Positions 26,601 to 38,600 of a stretch of 64,000 nt of DNA are shown piece after piece. Position 1 is the stretch's first letter, and each line of letters begins with the position of its first letter. The DNA comes from Lytechinus pictus (Eukaryota > Echinodermata > Echinoidea > Temnopleuroida > Toxopneustidae): the NCBI RefSeq assembly GCF_037042905.1, contig NW_026974140.1, positions 18,340,001-18,404,000 of the forward strand, in the 5' to 3' direction. Under the pieces are notes generated by a model that worked only from the letters and a program-made list of their open reading frames with translations, made no database searches and had not been told where the DNA came from. Both the position numbers and the translations under genes were made by a program.

Positions 26601-29600
26601 AAAAATTAAGAAAGATTATCTATCTTATTAATAATCATTTGCGAGATTTGTGATTTTTGACAGGACATGGATCAAGAGAGAGAGAGAAGGAACGCATTGA
26701 TGCAAAACTGAAGACTTTATTGTGTAGTATCTTGCTCATGTATGTTTATGATTTTCGCGAACTTTGATTGAATGCACTCAAAATAAGTGACAACTGTAAA
26801 AGAGCAACATGCAATATGCTATTAACATAATAAACACCGATGGAATATTATGAAGACTTGCAAGACATATCTCTTAACAGGAAAATGCAAAGATATCAGT
26901 TATCCATCATTGGTTGATATGCCACTCTCGCCTGTACTAATTTAGGGTACTGTCTTGCCATTTTCATTGAAACTTCCCTCCAAAGTCCTATCAATTTCTT
27001 GTCCATCTTGTATTTTTCAGAACTATCTGCAACCCCTGAAGAGTCCAGAGAACTCTAATCTTTGTGATCAAGGTTCATTAGAGGTGATGTTCTATAAGAT
27101 TGCAGAGATCCTGCACAATCATCAGCAATTCCTGGACCAGCTTGAGGAAAGGATGAAACACTGGCATGATGAACAGAAGATTGGTGACATCATCAGTCAA
27201 TCTGTAAGTAGCTTCATGAATATTCATGAGAATGTGATTACTCAGACAGATCAGTCCTTTCAATGTTCCTGTGTAGCATCAGTGATCCTGTCAATGATTT
27301 TTATTGAGGACATTGCGTGTTTTACAAATGAGCATCAGGCTTGCAGGAATAAACATCAATTTTAATGAAACAAGCTCTGTTGTCTTTTCATTAATCATCC
27401 AATTACAAAAAATTACAGATGATTAATTTTTTCATTCAACATAAAATGGTGCTTGGCCAGAATGCTTCCTAGGAAATGGTGATGGTGCTCTTAATGTGTG
27501 GAATGCTGATTAAATTAACGACTGGGATAATATATTCTTAATGTGGTAAGATATATTAACACTATATTAAAGTACAGAATACATTTATCAATTAACAAGA
27601 TACTACTGTTTCGTCTTTCCCTCTCTAATAGAAGGTTAAGCTTTCTTGTATTTCAAGTTAAAGTGCCTACTAGTATAAATGTTTATCTTGGACATCTGAT
27701 CTGTGTCCCAATCTAGCTAATCTAGAATTTAAAGCAAGTAGAAAAGATATGGTGTGGTATACAGGTGAAGGTGAGAGCTTGGTTAGGTGAGAGATAGAGA
27801 GCACAAGAAAACCCTGGATTGATTTTTAAAAGCGGCCGATCCTTGAGATGAGAGAGAGAGGTTAAAACCCTCGTTAGGGCTCTAGATAAATTGAGATGGA
27901 GATCGTCCTATATAGAAGAGGAGGTGGGGGAAGATTGCATCAACTGTGAAAGCATGCGTGCTTGAGCATTTTGTAGTGCGTGTGTGAAACGAGCCTCTGG
28001 CTTCAGGGGGAGGTGTGCTTGAGGTGCAATGATGCGCTTCCTTCTGCATTTAATTAGATGAGGTTGGTATACAAAGCTGCATTAGTGTTTAACCTACCCT
28101 CCCTTATATAGGCCTATGTACATACTTAATAGAATCTTGTGTACTCTTGCTATCTATAGAAAGAATGGAATGGGGTCGTGGCATGCTCCTAATTCCCAAC
28201 CTTTGATGAAACAAATTATGTTAATAGAATTTCAGGGTATAATTTGTTATCAATTAGTGATATCTACATGAAATGAGTTTGAGTGGCTCAGAGCTATTGT
28301 TGAAGATATATCAGATCCATATGATTGTATGTTAAAGAATCTTCATCTTGATTTCAATATATTTTCTCCAAAGTCTTGGTCACTGTCACTGGATTCAGTT
28401 AATATGATCACTCCACAGTTTATATATGGTATGTTGTATGAAAATTTTGGAAAGGAATACAAGCTTCCATCTGAGATATGCCTTCGTCACAAAGGCAGAA
28501 TGAGAGCAATGCTTGAGAAGTGGAAATAATAATGAGGTGAATAGATGTATTCAGATCGACTAGATCACCTGAATGCCCCTCAAATTACAGGAAATTGTTC
28601 ATGCCTCAAAATACCCGATAATCATTGTACGCATTCACACTGACCTGAAGAAAACCTTTTCCGGAAAAGTTCCTGAAGTTGTGAGCATGGTCTGATAAGC
28701 AGGCAAGGCGCGAGATTCAAAAGCGCTAGATCAACATCCCATGGCGCCTGCACCCAACTACTTGTTATATTTAGAAAGTTCTCGTAATTTGCTTTCACAA
28801 TGCAAGAATACCTGTGACCTTGGAAAAATATGTACAATAGTTCTTGTAATTTTGAAAAGTACCTACAATTATTTAAGTATTTTCTTTCAGGGATATTATG
28901 AGTAATTGCTTTCACACTGCCAAAAATGCCTTATATCTTCTGATCAGGGTAGATCAGGTTATATTCTTGATCAGAGAATACCTGGTATTCTCAAACTCTG
29001 AGTTGGTCTAAATACACCTATTTTTTACCATCTTTACAAGGAATAAAAATGTCGCTGGTATTCCATTGTCCGAGCAGGGAATGGTTAGAGAAGTGGTAAT
29101 AATCAGAAAGTGTTATTCTGACAAAGTTTGATAAGGAGTGGACATGGCATTGGGTAGTCCACGTGGGGTTATCATGTCACCTTCAAGGCTAACAGGGTTC
29201 ATAAACTCTGGTATCAGTCAAGGGGGAGGGGGTGCTTTGGGTTTTTTAGTAGTTGGGGGAAAGAGGGGGGGGGGATACGAAAGGGAGGTAATGGAAAAGA
29301 GAAGGAAGAAGGGTGTAAGGGGTAAACAAAAAGAGGGGTTACTTGTAAAAATTGACACTTTTAGGTCATATTGGCCCCCATCCCCCATCAAAATATTATT
29401 TGGCTGCCTGTGGTAACAGCATCCAATCCATCCATTCTCCTCAGCAAACATTTGTTTGAGTTGGAACTTCATTGTAAATGGGTAATACAGTTTCAGTATC
29501 GAAACTATATGAAGGGGGTGTACTTTACTTTTTATAGTCTCTGGAAGGTCATTTTGATAGAGGAGGAAAAAACATTAACGGATATGACTGTCTTGAATTG

Positions 29601-32600
29601 ATTGTGATGATGAGAGTTATGGTAGTAGTGGTGGTGGTGGTAGTGGTAGGATACAAGGTTAGGCTAGGGACAAAATAATACACAATGGCATTGGAATTCT
29701 ATGAAAGGGGAATAAGAATGGAATTGGAAGGAAGTGATACCTCACCTTGATGAAGTGAAAAGAAAAAAATTGATCATGAAAGGAGTATAAGATAATTTTT
29801 GATATGGGGGTAGCATGGGGGGGGGGGGGGGTAGCCCTACACCATCCTTTCCTTCTCCTGCCCCAATGGATGTTGGTGTTATAATGCAAGTTGGTCTTTA
29901 CATCATCATGTAGATTTGCAGCTGACAGTAGACTATGAATGCCCCATGAAATTTTACTAGCTTTAAAAATAATTGTAAAGATACATGCACCATTACAAAA
30001 AGGAGTTTTAAAGGTGACCTAATTCAAGGCATTGCTGGCACATACAGAAAGCAATATTGAAGCATTCTTAAAAATTATATCATTTTCAATTTTTCTGCTG
30101 GTCCAATGAAACGTCTCGATATAGATTTAGTCTGACATGATAAAGAGTCACGTTTATAGAAAGGTAGCTTGTAAAACTTAAAATTCAGAGTAATTATCGA
30201 TACTCCATATGACCTTACATCTGAAGGAAAAAGAATCCATAAAAGCGAATTATGTTCACGTTGTCAGCACTACGCAAGGAGAATAAACTTTATTTTGAGT
30301 GCGATAAAGATCTTGGGAACTTCAAATCTATTTGTAAAGTCATTGTATTTGTTTACCCAAGTCACTTATGTGGACCAAAAGATTGATCGTTTGTAGAAAT
30401 TATGATTTTGATTTGTATTTGAAAGGCAGCAATGGATTAGAATCGTTATAGAATCAGGACGGGGAAGGTTAGTGGGTCGGAGGCATGTCACTGCCCTACT
30501 AATTGGTTGAAGGAGGGTAGATAGAGCATGGAAGAACAACTAGGATAGAGAAAATAGATATTTAGAGGAGAGAGAGAGAGAGAGTGAACAAAAAATATAG
30601 AAAGAGTACAGTGAATGGAAGGGAGAGGGGGTAATGGTACCTTATTTATCCTAGTTTTAGCAATCTTGGAGATTGAATACATATTTACAATGTACACAAA
30701 CCATGGCTTGTTGTGTGTAGAAAAGCTTTTGTGATATTGTGGGAATCTGTCCCCCCATTAATAAATTATGATCCACCTTATAGGGACCTAGTAGGAGCCT
30801 TTTTGTGGGAAAGTAAGAGAATTTCAACATTTATGGATTATTTGTGATGTTATTATTAGTGGTGATGAGTACTGAATATCTTTTATACGTACAGCCACAG
30901 TGTTAAACAAGTTCTGAATATTTTTAATGAGATGTACAGTGTATTGACCATTTGTATAGAGTGAGACAAACAAGGGCAAAATAATTATGTAGATGACTAG
31001 GCGCAAAGTGTTTGTTTCAGGGTTTGGTGTTTCTTGTATGTTTGAAGTCCAGTCTGCTCTCGATGATTTACTTCACTGAAAAACACCAATCCATAAAAAA
31101 TAAGATGACTTGCATCATTTTAATACATAACATCCTAACTGGTCCTTGAAAACAAGTTGTAAAAGAATGAAGTCAAAGTTTGGTGTTTATTCACTGTGAT
31201 TCCCATAAGCTTCCATTGACCGTGGTCATTATACTAGACCAATGTCCATACTTGACCAGTGAACCATGGGTAATTATTATCACTGTTTGGGGGATAATGA
31301 CATGTAATGAGGCACAATTAGCTATTCACACCTGTACACTCAAGGACCTGTTTTCACAAACACAAAAGGAATCCATATGTAAATGAATCATGACCTGTCA
31401 ATTTGTTTGTAAACAGTGTTCTGTCATATTTCAAAGGAATATAGACAAAATTTCTTTCATATCAATTTCTAAATATGTAGGTACATATTTCTGCTACTCC
31501 TGATGTGAAATTACGCCCTTCCCTTCTTTATCTCCCCATCTTTACCCCTCAATTTAATGAATTATATATTGATCAGTCAGTTTTCCCAGAGGTTGTCCCT
31601 CTCATCTTTTCCTAGTTTTGTTTATACCTTTATGAGTTGTTTATCTGTTAATTTTTTTTTTGGTAAAGATTTTGTGTTGTGAGATGAGGTGGCCTTTTTT
31701 TAGTGGGCGTGTGGGTGGGGGGGGGGGGGTGATAGTATCCCTCTATATTAACACTGTCTAGACAGCCTTTATCTATTCCCATATATTATTTTGATAAGAA
31801 TATACACCCCGATTATGATTTCATGTTTTATTTATGTTTTTCATCCTCTTTTCCTGATGAATTTGAATTGATGGGTGAAAGGAGTTAGAATATGTCCGTC
31901 ATCTGATCAGTCAGTGTTAGAAGGGTGTATATCCAATTCTGGATATGGTGGATAGAGTTATGCTATTTTGTATTCCTAAGACGATATGTTGTGTTGGATA
32001 ATTTTGAGATGGTTTGGCTATGGAAAATGGATGCATATTTTTTTTTTCCAATTCACACATCTTGTTAGCATCTTCCTTTTATAGGCTCTATATTATCCTG
32101 TTTATCTAGGGTAGCCACTTAAGCGGGTTCTTCATAGCATATAATTGAGTATATCCATATATGAATTATACAATATAATTTTTTTTTTAATCAATTTTTA
32201 ATTGTTATTATAATGTTCTAAATTCTCTTCCTTATTCTAATATGCCAAGCACTCGGTAGAAGACAAATGGTCCAATGCCATTGTGAAATTCTTTTTTACA
32301 ACATGGCCAGGATTAGAATCTGTGACCTGTTCTTGCGACAGGTGCTCTACTTCTGAGCCACCTTGCATCAGATAGCTTCTTGTGTGAGTGGTGTGATATC
32401 TCTATCTTGCTGGTTCTATAAGTGGTGGCTTGGCCATGATTAGAACCCATGACCTATCATATATGTGGGTGGTGCGCTACCACAGAACCACCTTGCATTT
32501 ATACCCCTACTTAGTAGAGGATAGTTTCTTGTGTAAGTGGTGTGTCTGGTTCCCCTGATAAGTGGTTTGTATGTGTACCCACCACTTTGGATCTTGACAT

Positions 32601-35600
32601 CAAAGGTACCCTCTCTACCGCCATGTATGCAGTAGTGATTAGAATTATTAATCAGTGGGAACAGAACTTACATGAGTACTCAGTCTGGACCCCATGTAAT
32701 ATTGCGTCTCTCATGCGACAGTGGAATTTTGAATGCAAGCTCACTAAATATATTATTTGTTTGGGTTTTTTTTTATATAAAATATTCAACCAATACATTA
32801 CCTGTCCAGTACAAGCAAAAATTATTTTTATTGAAAGGGTATAACAGTGGATCAGACCATGAAGAAGCAGAGCCCATTTACGGAGAAAAAAATATGGTGT
32901 TCTATCCTGTTTTTTTTTTTTTTTCTTACTCATGACTCTTCTTTGTATTTTGCATATTTTGTTGATAAAATTCTATTGTGTTCTCCTGGAAATGAAATTA
33001 ATAAAATAGAATAAACAAATGTAGTGGATAATGAAAAAACAGAAAAGGCATTAAGTTACATATGGCCATTACTGCACCCCATGAACAATGCATGCTCTCA
33101 GACCAACTCAAAAAATGAGAATACGAAGAACAAGTATGCCCTGATTGGAAAACTAACTCTGATCTACTTCAATTAGGAAAAAAAATGGGAAAAAGCAAAT
33201 TAATTGTGATATTTCTGAAAGAAAAGACCTATTAAATAGGAGGTACTTGTCAAAATAGATGATACAAGAATTTTAACATGGACTTTTCCAAGGCTGCAGG
33301 AATTCTCGTAGTGTGAACGCAAAGCATTTCAGCAAATGTACTGGGCATTGGCATTGTTGGACGCTTGGGTTGAAAGCTTGTTGAGCTTGCAATACTGAAA
33401 TGTATGCCTCATCTACTATTCAGGATATATTGCGCATGCTCATTACTTTGAGAACTTAATGCGTTAATTACTTATTACGAATTTTGTGACCTGAACAAGT
33501 AATCATAATTTGATGTACTTGTATTCTGGTGATGGAGTCCGTCTGAAAGGACCTGTTATTACCAAGTTGCTCTTTCTGAATCTGAATTACGATGTTATTT
33601 TTGTAGCTCAGTTATCAAGGAAGCGATCATATTTACAGAGGAATGGATGACAGATTACATCAGCATAGTGATATTGATGTGAGATTGTAATGATGAGTAA
33701 TGGACGTTTGGTTTGTGAAGATGAATAAAGCAGGATGATGGAATTGAAATATTCATGTTATGATTTACTTTGTAATCATAGAGGTAGAAGTAAATGTTTA
33801 TTGAACTATTAAAGATACATGATCCATTCCAATGAATGATTTAGATTGCATCTGAAAGATGACGAGATTTACGTTGTTCAATGATGGCTTTATTATTATT
33901 ACAGCGTTAAAGATTTATGATTAAAAATCTGTTGTATTTTGTTATCCCCAGTGATCCAAGATTTATAATTACCTAATGGTCCTTGAACTACTGCAGATCC
34001 ATATTTGATAAACTTGTCCCCTTTATAATATTCATGAAATTCAAGTAGAAATATTATGTGGACCTTAATTGATCTATATGAATACCATGATTATATTTCT
34101 GTTTTTGCCGAGTTCAGTGGTAAAATAGGTGTACTTTTTTGGCTTGAATAAATTGTTGCTGATATAGGCTCTATTTGACAAATATTTTGAATTGTTACTG
34201 ATTTTTTCTTTCCTTTTTTTTGTTTTGTTTGTTTTAGTTTGCTCAGCAACCAATCTTGGATACCTACTCCGAATTCACCAATAACTTCAACAAGGCAAAG
34301 AACCTGATCAGCAAAGCAGCTTCTAAACCAGCTTTTGCTAGATTCCTTGAGGTAAAGATTTAAGATTCATAGTTTTTTTTAGAATTGCTATGTCTATATG
34401 TCCATGTCAATTTATGCAAAATGGTATATTACCACCAAATAAATTGATAGCTAGCAACACTTTGGATCACATTAAGAAATACACATGTTAATGTATTGAC
34501 TGGAAAATGGCGATTAATGAAGGTGGCCGTTGCTTTTAATATTATCAAAACATCAATAATTCAGGGAGTAGCCTTGATAGGCCAATGGCTTTTTGGTTCC
34601 TTCACATCCCGTTCATTACTTTATGTATTCTTGTTATTTTGTCTAAATTGTACAACTGTCATTGTTTTATTTCATTGCATCAATTCACAATGTATTGTAT
34701 CCTGTTTGTTAAGAGATGTGAAATAAATGAATTTAATTAACATTAAGCGATGATTTCTTCTTACCAATGTAGGGCACATAACTATGACCTTATCTTGACC
34801 TTGCAATGATTGTACGTTCAAACATCGACACTGATTATTAGTTCATATATAGTTCGTGCTGATCACCTCTACTCCGTGTTGTCTAATTTGCACAAAATAT
34901 CAATGAAATGAAATTTATTTTCTCTGACATATTCACCCAAGCACGCTTTTTGTCAGCGCCGATCACTGAACATGCCTATCACAATCTATGGACATTTGGA
35001 GTTAGATTGTCTCCTGAAAGAAGAGGAAATCAAGAAGGAAAGGAACGAAGAAAAAAGTTGTCAAATATTAGCACCTCCAGGCTAGGCTCTTGTTTACAAT
35101 TGACACTTTTGGAAAATATTTTAAGAGAGGCATGTCCGCTGACACCACTGTCGTCCCCGCATTCAAACATAGACTTTGGAATTCTATTTTGTCCAATGTT
35201 ACGACAGAAGGATTCCTTCAGAATTGCACTTATACTGAAGGTTATAACCCTGTCTTCTCATTTTCTGTAGTTTCTTGACTTGCTTATCGGGAGGAAGTAA
35301 GAAAAGGGACTCTCATACAAAAAATGAATAAAAAATTGTTTGAGATTATGTGTATTTGCTATAATTTCAATTTCCGTTTCATCAAATGATTGGAGAGGAT
35401 GAATCAACTGTTCAAATTAATCTTACTGTATGAATTGCTTTCTAACTTTGTAATTTGGAGTTTTGTCGATTCAATTATAACTTCAATAAACTTGAAGCTT
35501 ATCTTAATTATTTTTTGTGGAGACATTAGAGCTTGTTTTTCAGGTCCAAGAAGATGAGAGATTTTTTAATGAAATAGTAAGCAGTCAGAATACACATTTT

Positions 35601-38600
35601 GAGATTAATATGATAATTTTCTAATAATATCTATAGTTAAAAAAAAGAAAATAGGTAAAACAGATGAATCTTTAATATTCAAATAGTTCTCAATATAAAA
35701 AGCCACTGGAGAAAGTGATTGGTTTTAAGGGGCCATGGACCGGGGGGAGGGGGGGGGGGTTGAGGGGGCTTCAGCCTCCCCCATTTTTTCAATGAATATG
35801 TAAAAAAAAAAATATGACAATCTTATCATGATTATTTGCATGGTAAGCCTCCCCCAACATTCGAAACCATTCCTTGGCCCCTGGTTTGGAGCGTGAATAC
35901 ATGGCATGTTTATCACCTCAATCAATGCTTAGCCAGTTTAAAGAGTGCAGTAGAGGGGTAAAGATTGTTGATGATCAAAATAATACTTGTCATTGCTCTG
36001 AGTGAAACGGAGGTTCAAAGGGGTGACTTAGTTGGATTTAACAAGTATGGACGGATGTGAATTCCTAGATCCTTGTCTTAAAGCATTTGACATTCTTAGG
36101 ATAGCACTCCAGCCATTGATCAGGGTATTAGATGTAATCCAGTAGGAGAATAAAATGGACTAGAATAATCAGAAAGTGTTAGGGATGATGAAATGAAAGT
36201 ATGTGATATGAACTTAAACCCCTCTGCATACCATATCTGGGGTCTAGGAAAGGGAAATCTTTAAAGAAATTTGTTGTATTAAGATTTAGTTTCTTTAAGT
36301 ATATCTTCTTTTCTTCTACTTTAAACAAAAATATCGATCTTATGAAGCTTCTGGAGAGTGATTTAAAGGATTATTATTTTTATTTGTTTACATGTATATG
36401 TTTTATTGGGTCAACACAGACCCAAGTGTAAACAAAAATAAAAATCAAACATAATTAAACTATTTACAAGTAATCATAACATCATTAGAAAGAGCTTTAA
36501 AATTCAAGATTGTACCTTTAATTTAATTTGTCTTTCTATTTTTTTTTCAGGAAAGAGCCAAAGAGAACAAGGAGAAATTGAGTTTAAGTGATCTGATAAT
36601 TCAACCCATTCAGAGGATACCAAGATATGAGCTTCTTTTGAAGGTAAGGAATATATATATATATATAATGGTTTGCCTGACTTATCATCCAGGCTTATGG
36701 TTGCTCTTCTGTCATTTTCACAGGAGAAGTATGAGGATGGAAGAGGTGATGACGATGTGGACTGTGAGTGTGGTATATCTACATCACACAACACGTATAG
36801 CCTCCTGCAATGCCTGGGGCCTGTAATATAAAGCCAACTAAATGATTGTTGTGCTCTTGGAGCAAGTTAGCTTTTGTGAAAGCAGAAAAATCAAAGAATA
36901 AGATCAACAAAAGTTTGAGTAAAATAGGACTAGCGATAGAAGAGTTATGAGCATTTGAATGTCGAGATCACTAATGCTATGGAGATCCTCCCATTGGCAA
37001 TGCGACCAAGATCTATGACGTAACAGATGAACAACTCTCCCCTTTTGGACACTGAAAATGTACCCCAAAACATCTCTTTTTGCTCATTCTAATCATATGA
37101 CAAACGATTCATCAATGATATAATGTTGTGAAACCTCTGTACTTGTCCTCTCATAAAGAGAACACCTCACCTTGTGATAGACCCTATAAAAGTGAGAATA
37201 TAAGTGAAATAAGTACTAAAGTAATGAGGGAGTTGTACGTGTGTGACATCACAGATCTTGGTCGCATTGCCAATGGGAGGATCTACATGTAGGGACAGTG
37301 ATTTTCCGCGATCGCGGAAAACGGACGGAATTCACGGAAAGGGCCTTTTGAAACGGAAAGTGGCATTTCAAACGGAAAATCACGGAAAACGTATTTTCCC
37401 TCAAAATACACAGAATAGCAACAGAAATTACTCCAAAATCACAACAAAATTAGAATATTAAATAGCCAAAAAAACCCAGAAAACACGATCTCACTTCGCT
37501 ACTATCATGACAATTCACACATCGTGACTGCACTCGACATCAGCACACTCCCCGCACCGTACCCGGCGCGGCCGGCCGGGTTGGGCTTCACATGCACACA
37601 TATCGTTCAACTACATGTACACGGTCGTGTGTTGCTGCCCTCTACGTTTGAAGATGTAACAGCACGATATCGTGGTCTTAAAATTCAAGATGGCGGATTG
37701 GCAAAAGCCGTTGACTGATGATAACGATGTCCAAAAAACCCCAAAATTATCGATGAAATGTCATTTCACCGTGAAATAATGCTAATAATGTGAAAGGTGA
37801 GGATGTATGCATGCAAAATTGGTGTGTAAAAATATTTTATGCACCCGCATAGATCCGATTAGAACGGATTTTATTGTGTTGTTGGTACAGTGGCAGATAC
37901 AAATTTTGACCAGTGCGAGTGTGCGTGTTGTGATTTTGATAAACGGAATTGTCACTTTTCCGTGTGTACAAAGTCTATGGGGAAACGGAATTTCCGTTTT
38001 CTGACATGCTGAAACGGAATTTGAGATTTTCTGAAACGGAAAAGGCAATTTTTTGAAACAGAAAATCACTGTCCCTATACATGGCATTAGTGATCTCAAT
38101 ATTCAAATGCTCATAACTTTCTTATTATTCATTCAATCTTCCTCAAACTTTCAACTATATGTTTCTTTGATTTTTCTCTTTGATATGAATTCAGCTGGTT
38201 TCAAGGGTTTCATTCTCCTTTAACTTGATATAGAAATTGTGCATTTGTTACTAAAACAAGTCTCTATGAAATGGGACCAGAAGTGTTCTTTTATATTTGC
38301 TTCCCATTACAGTTCTTTGTGTTACAGGGCATTAATGGCAGCATACGAGAAGGCACAATGTATCTGCCATTTTCTGGCTTATCAACTACAATACATTCCT
38401 TTACCTCCACCATAGACCTAGTAGTAGGTCCACGCTTCCACACACTATGTGCTCTACCAATGTAACATCAGCCCTTTGATTATAACTTTTCAAAATGGCC
38501 GCCTCCTGTTAAATGCTAAGGATATTTACTTAGATCATCTCAGCTCGGCTGCCAGCTACAGACCTGTCACCTTCTCTTGACACCGTTACAGGTGCATCTC

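Larger units (their letters stand above)
8688..27020 (+). other. ARHGEF17: intron within DH domain, 18.3 kb
   Basis: It runs between donor GTAAGT at 8688 and acceptor TATTTTTCAG ending at 27020. The DH sequence is continuous across it, so no coding exon is required. It contains the elements listed separately at 13.1-13.8, 15.4-16.1, 17.4, 19.3-19.9, 20.7-21.3, 23.1-23.5, 24.2-24.5 and 24.8-25.1 kb. It also has CT-rich patches (12122-12170, 16571-16622, 18895-19040) and G runs near 9890, 11200, 11380, 20080 and 23400. In 8.7-13.0, 21.4-23.1 and 25.2-27.0 kb I see only AT-rich unique-looking sequence. Confidence 0.75.
27204..34237 (+). other. ARHGEF17: intron, 7.0 kb
   Basis: Donor GTAAGT at 27204; acceptor TTTGTTTTAG ending at 34237. 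It holds degraded copies of the 45.3-kb element family (28565-29020 and, reversed, 33091-33330), a pair of tRNA-like units at 32.3-32.5 kb, GT-rich and G-run patches near 29.2, 29.63 and 29.82 kb, and a G run near 31718. Elsewhere (27.3-28.5, 30.0-31.7, 33.4-34.2 kb) I see no gene or clear repeat. Confidence 0.75.
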
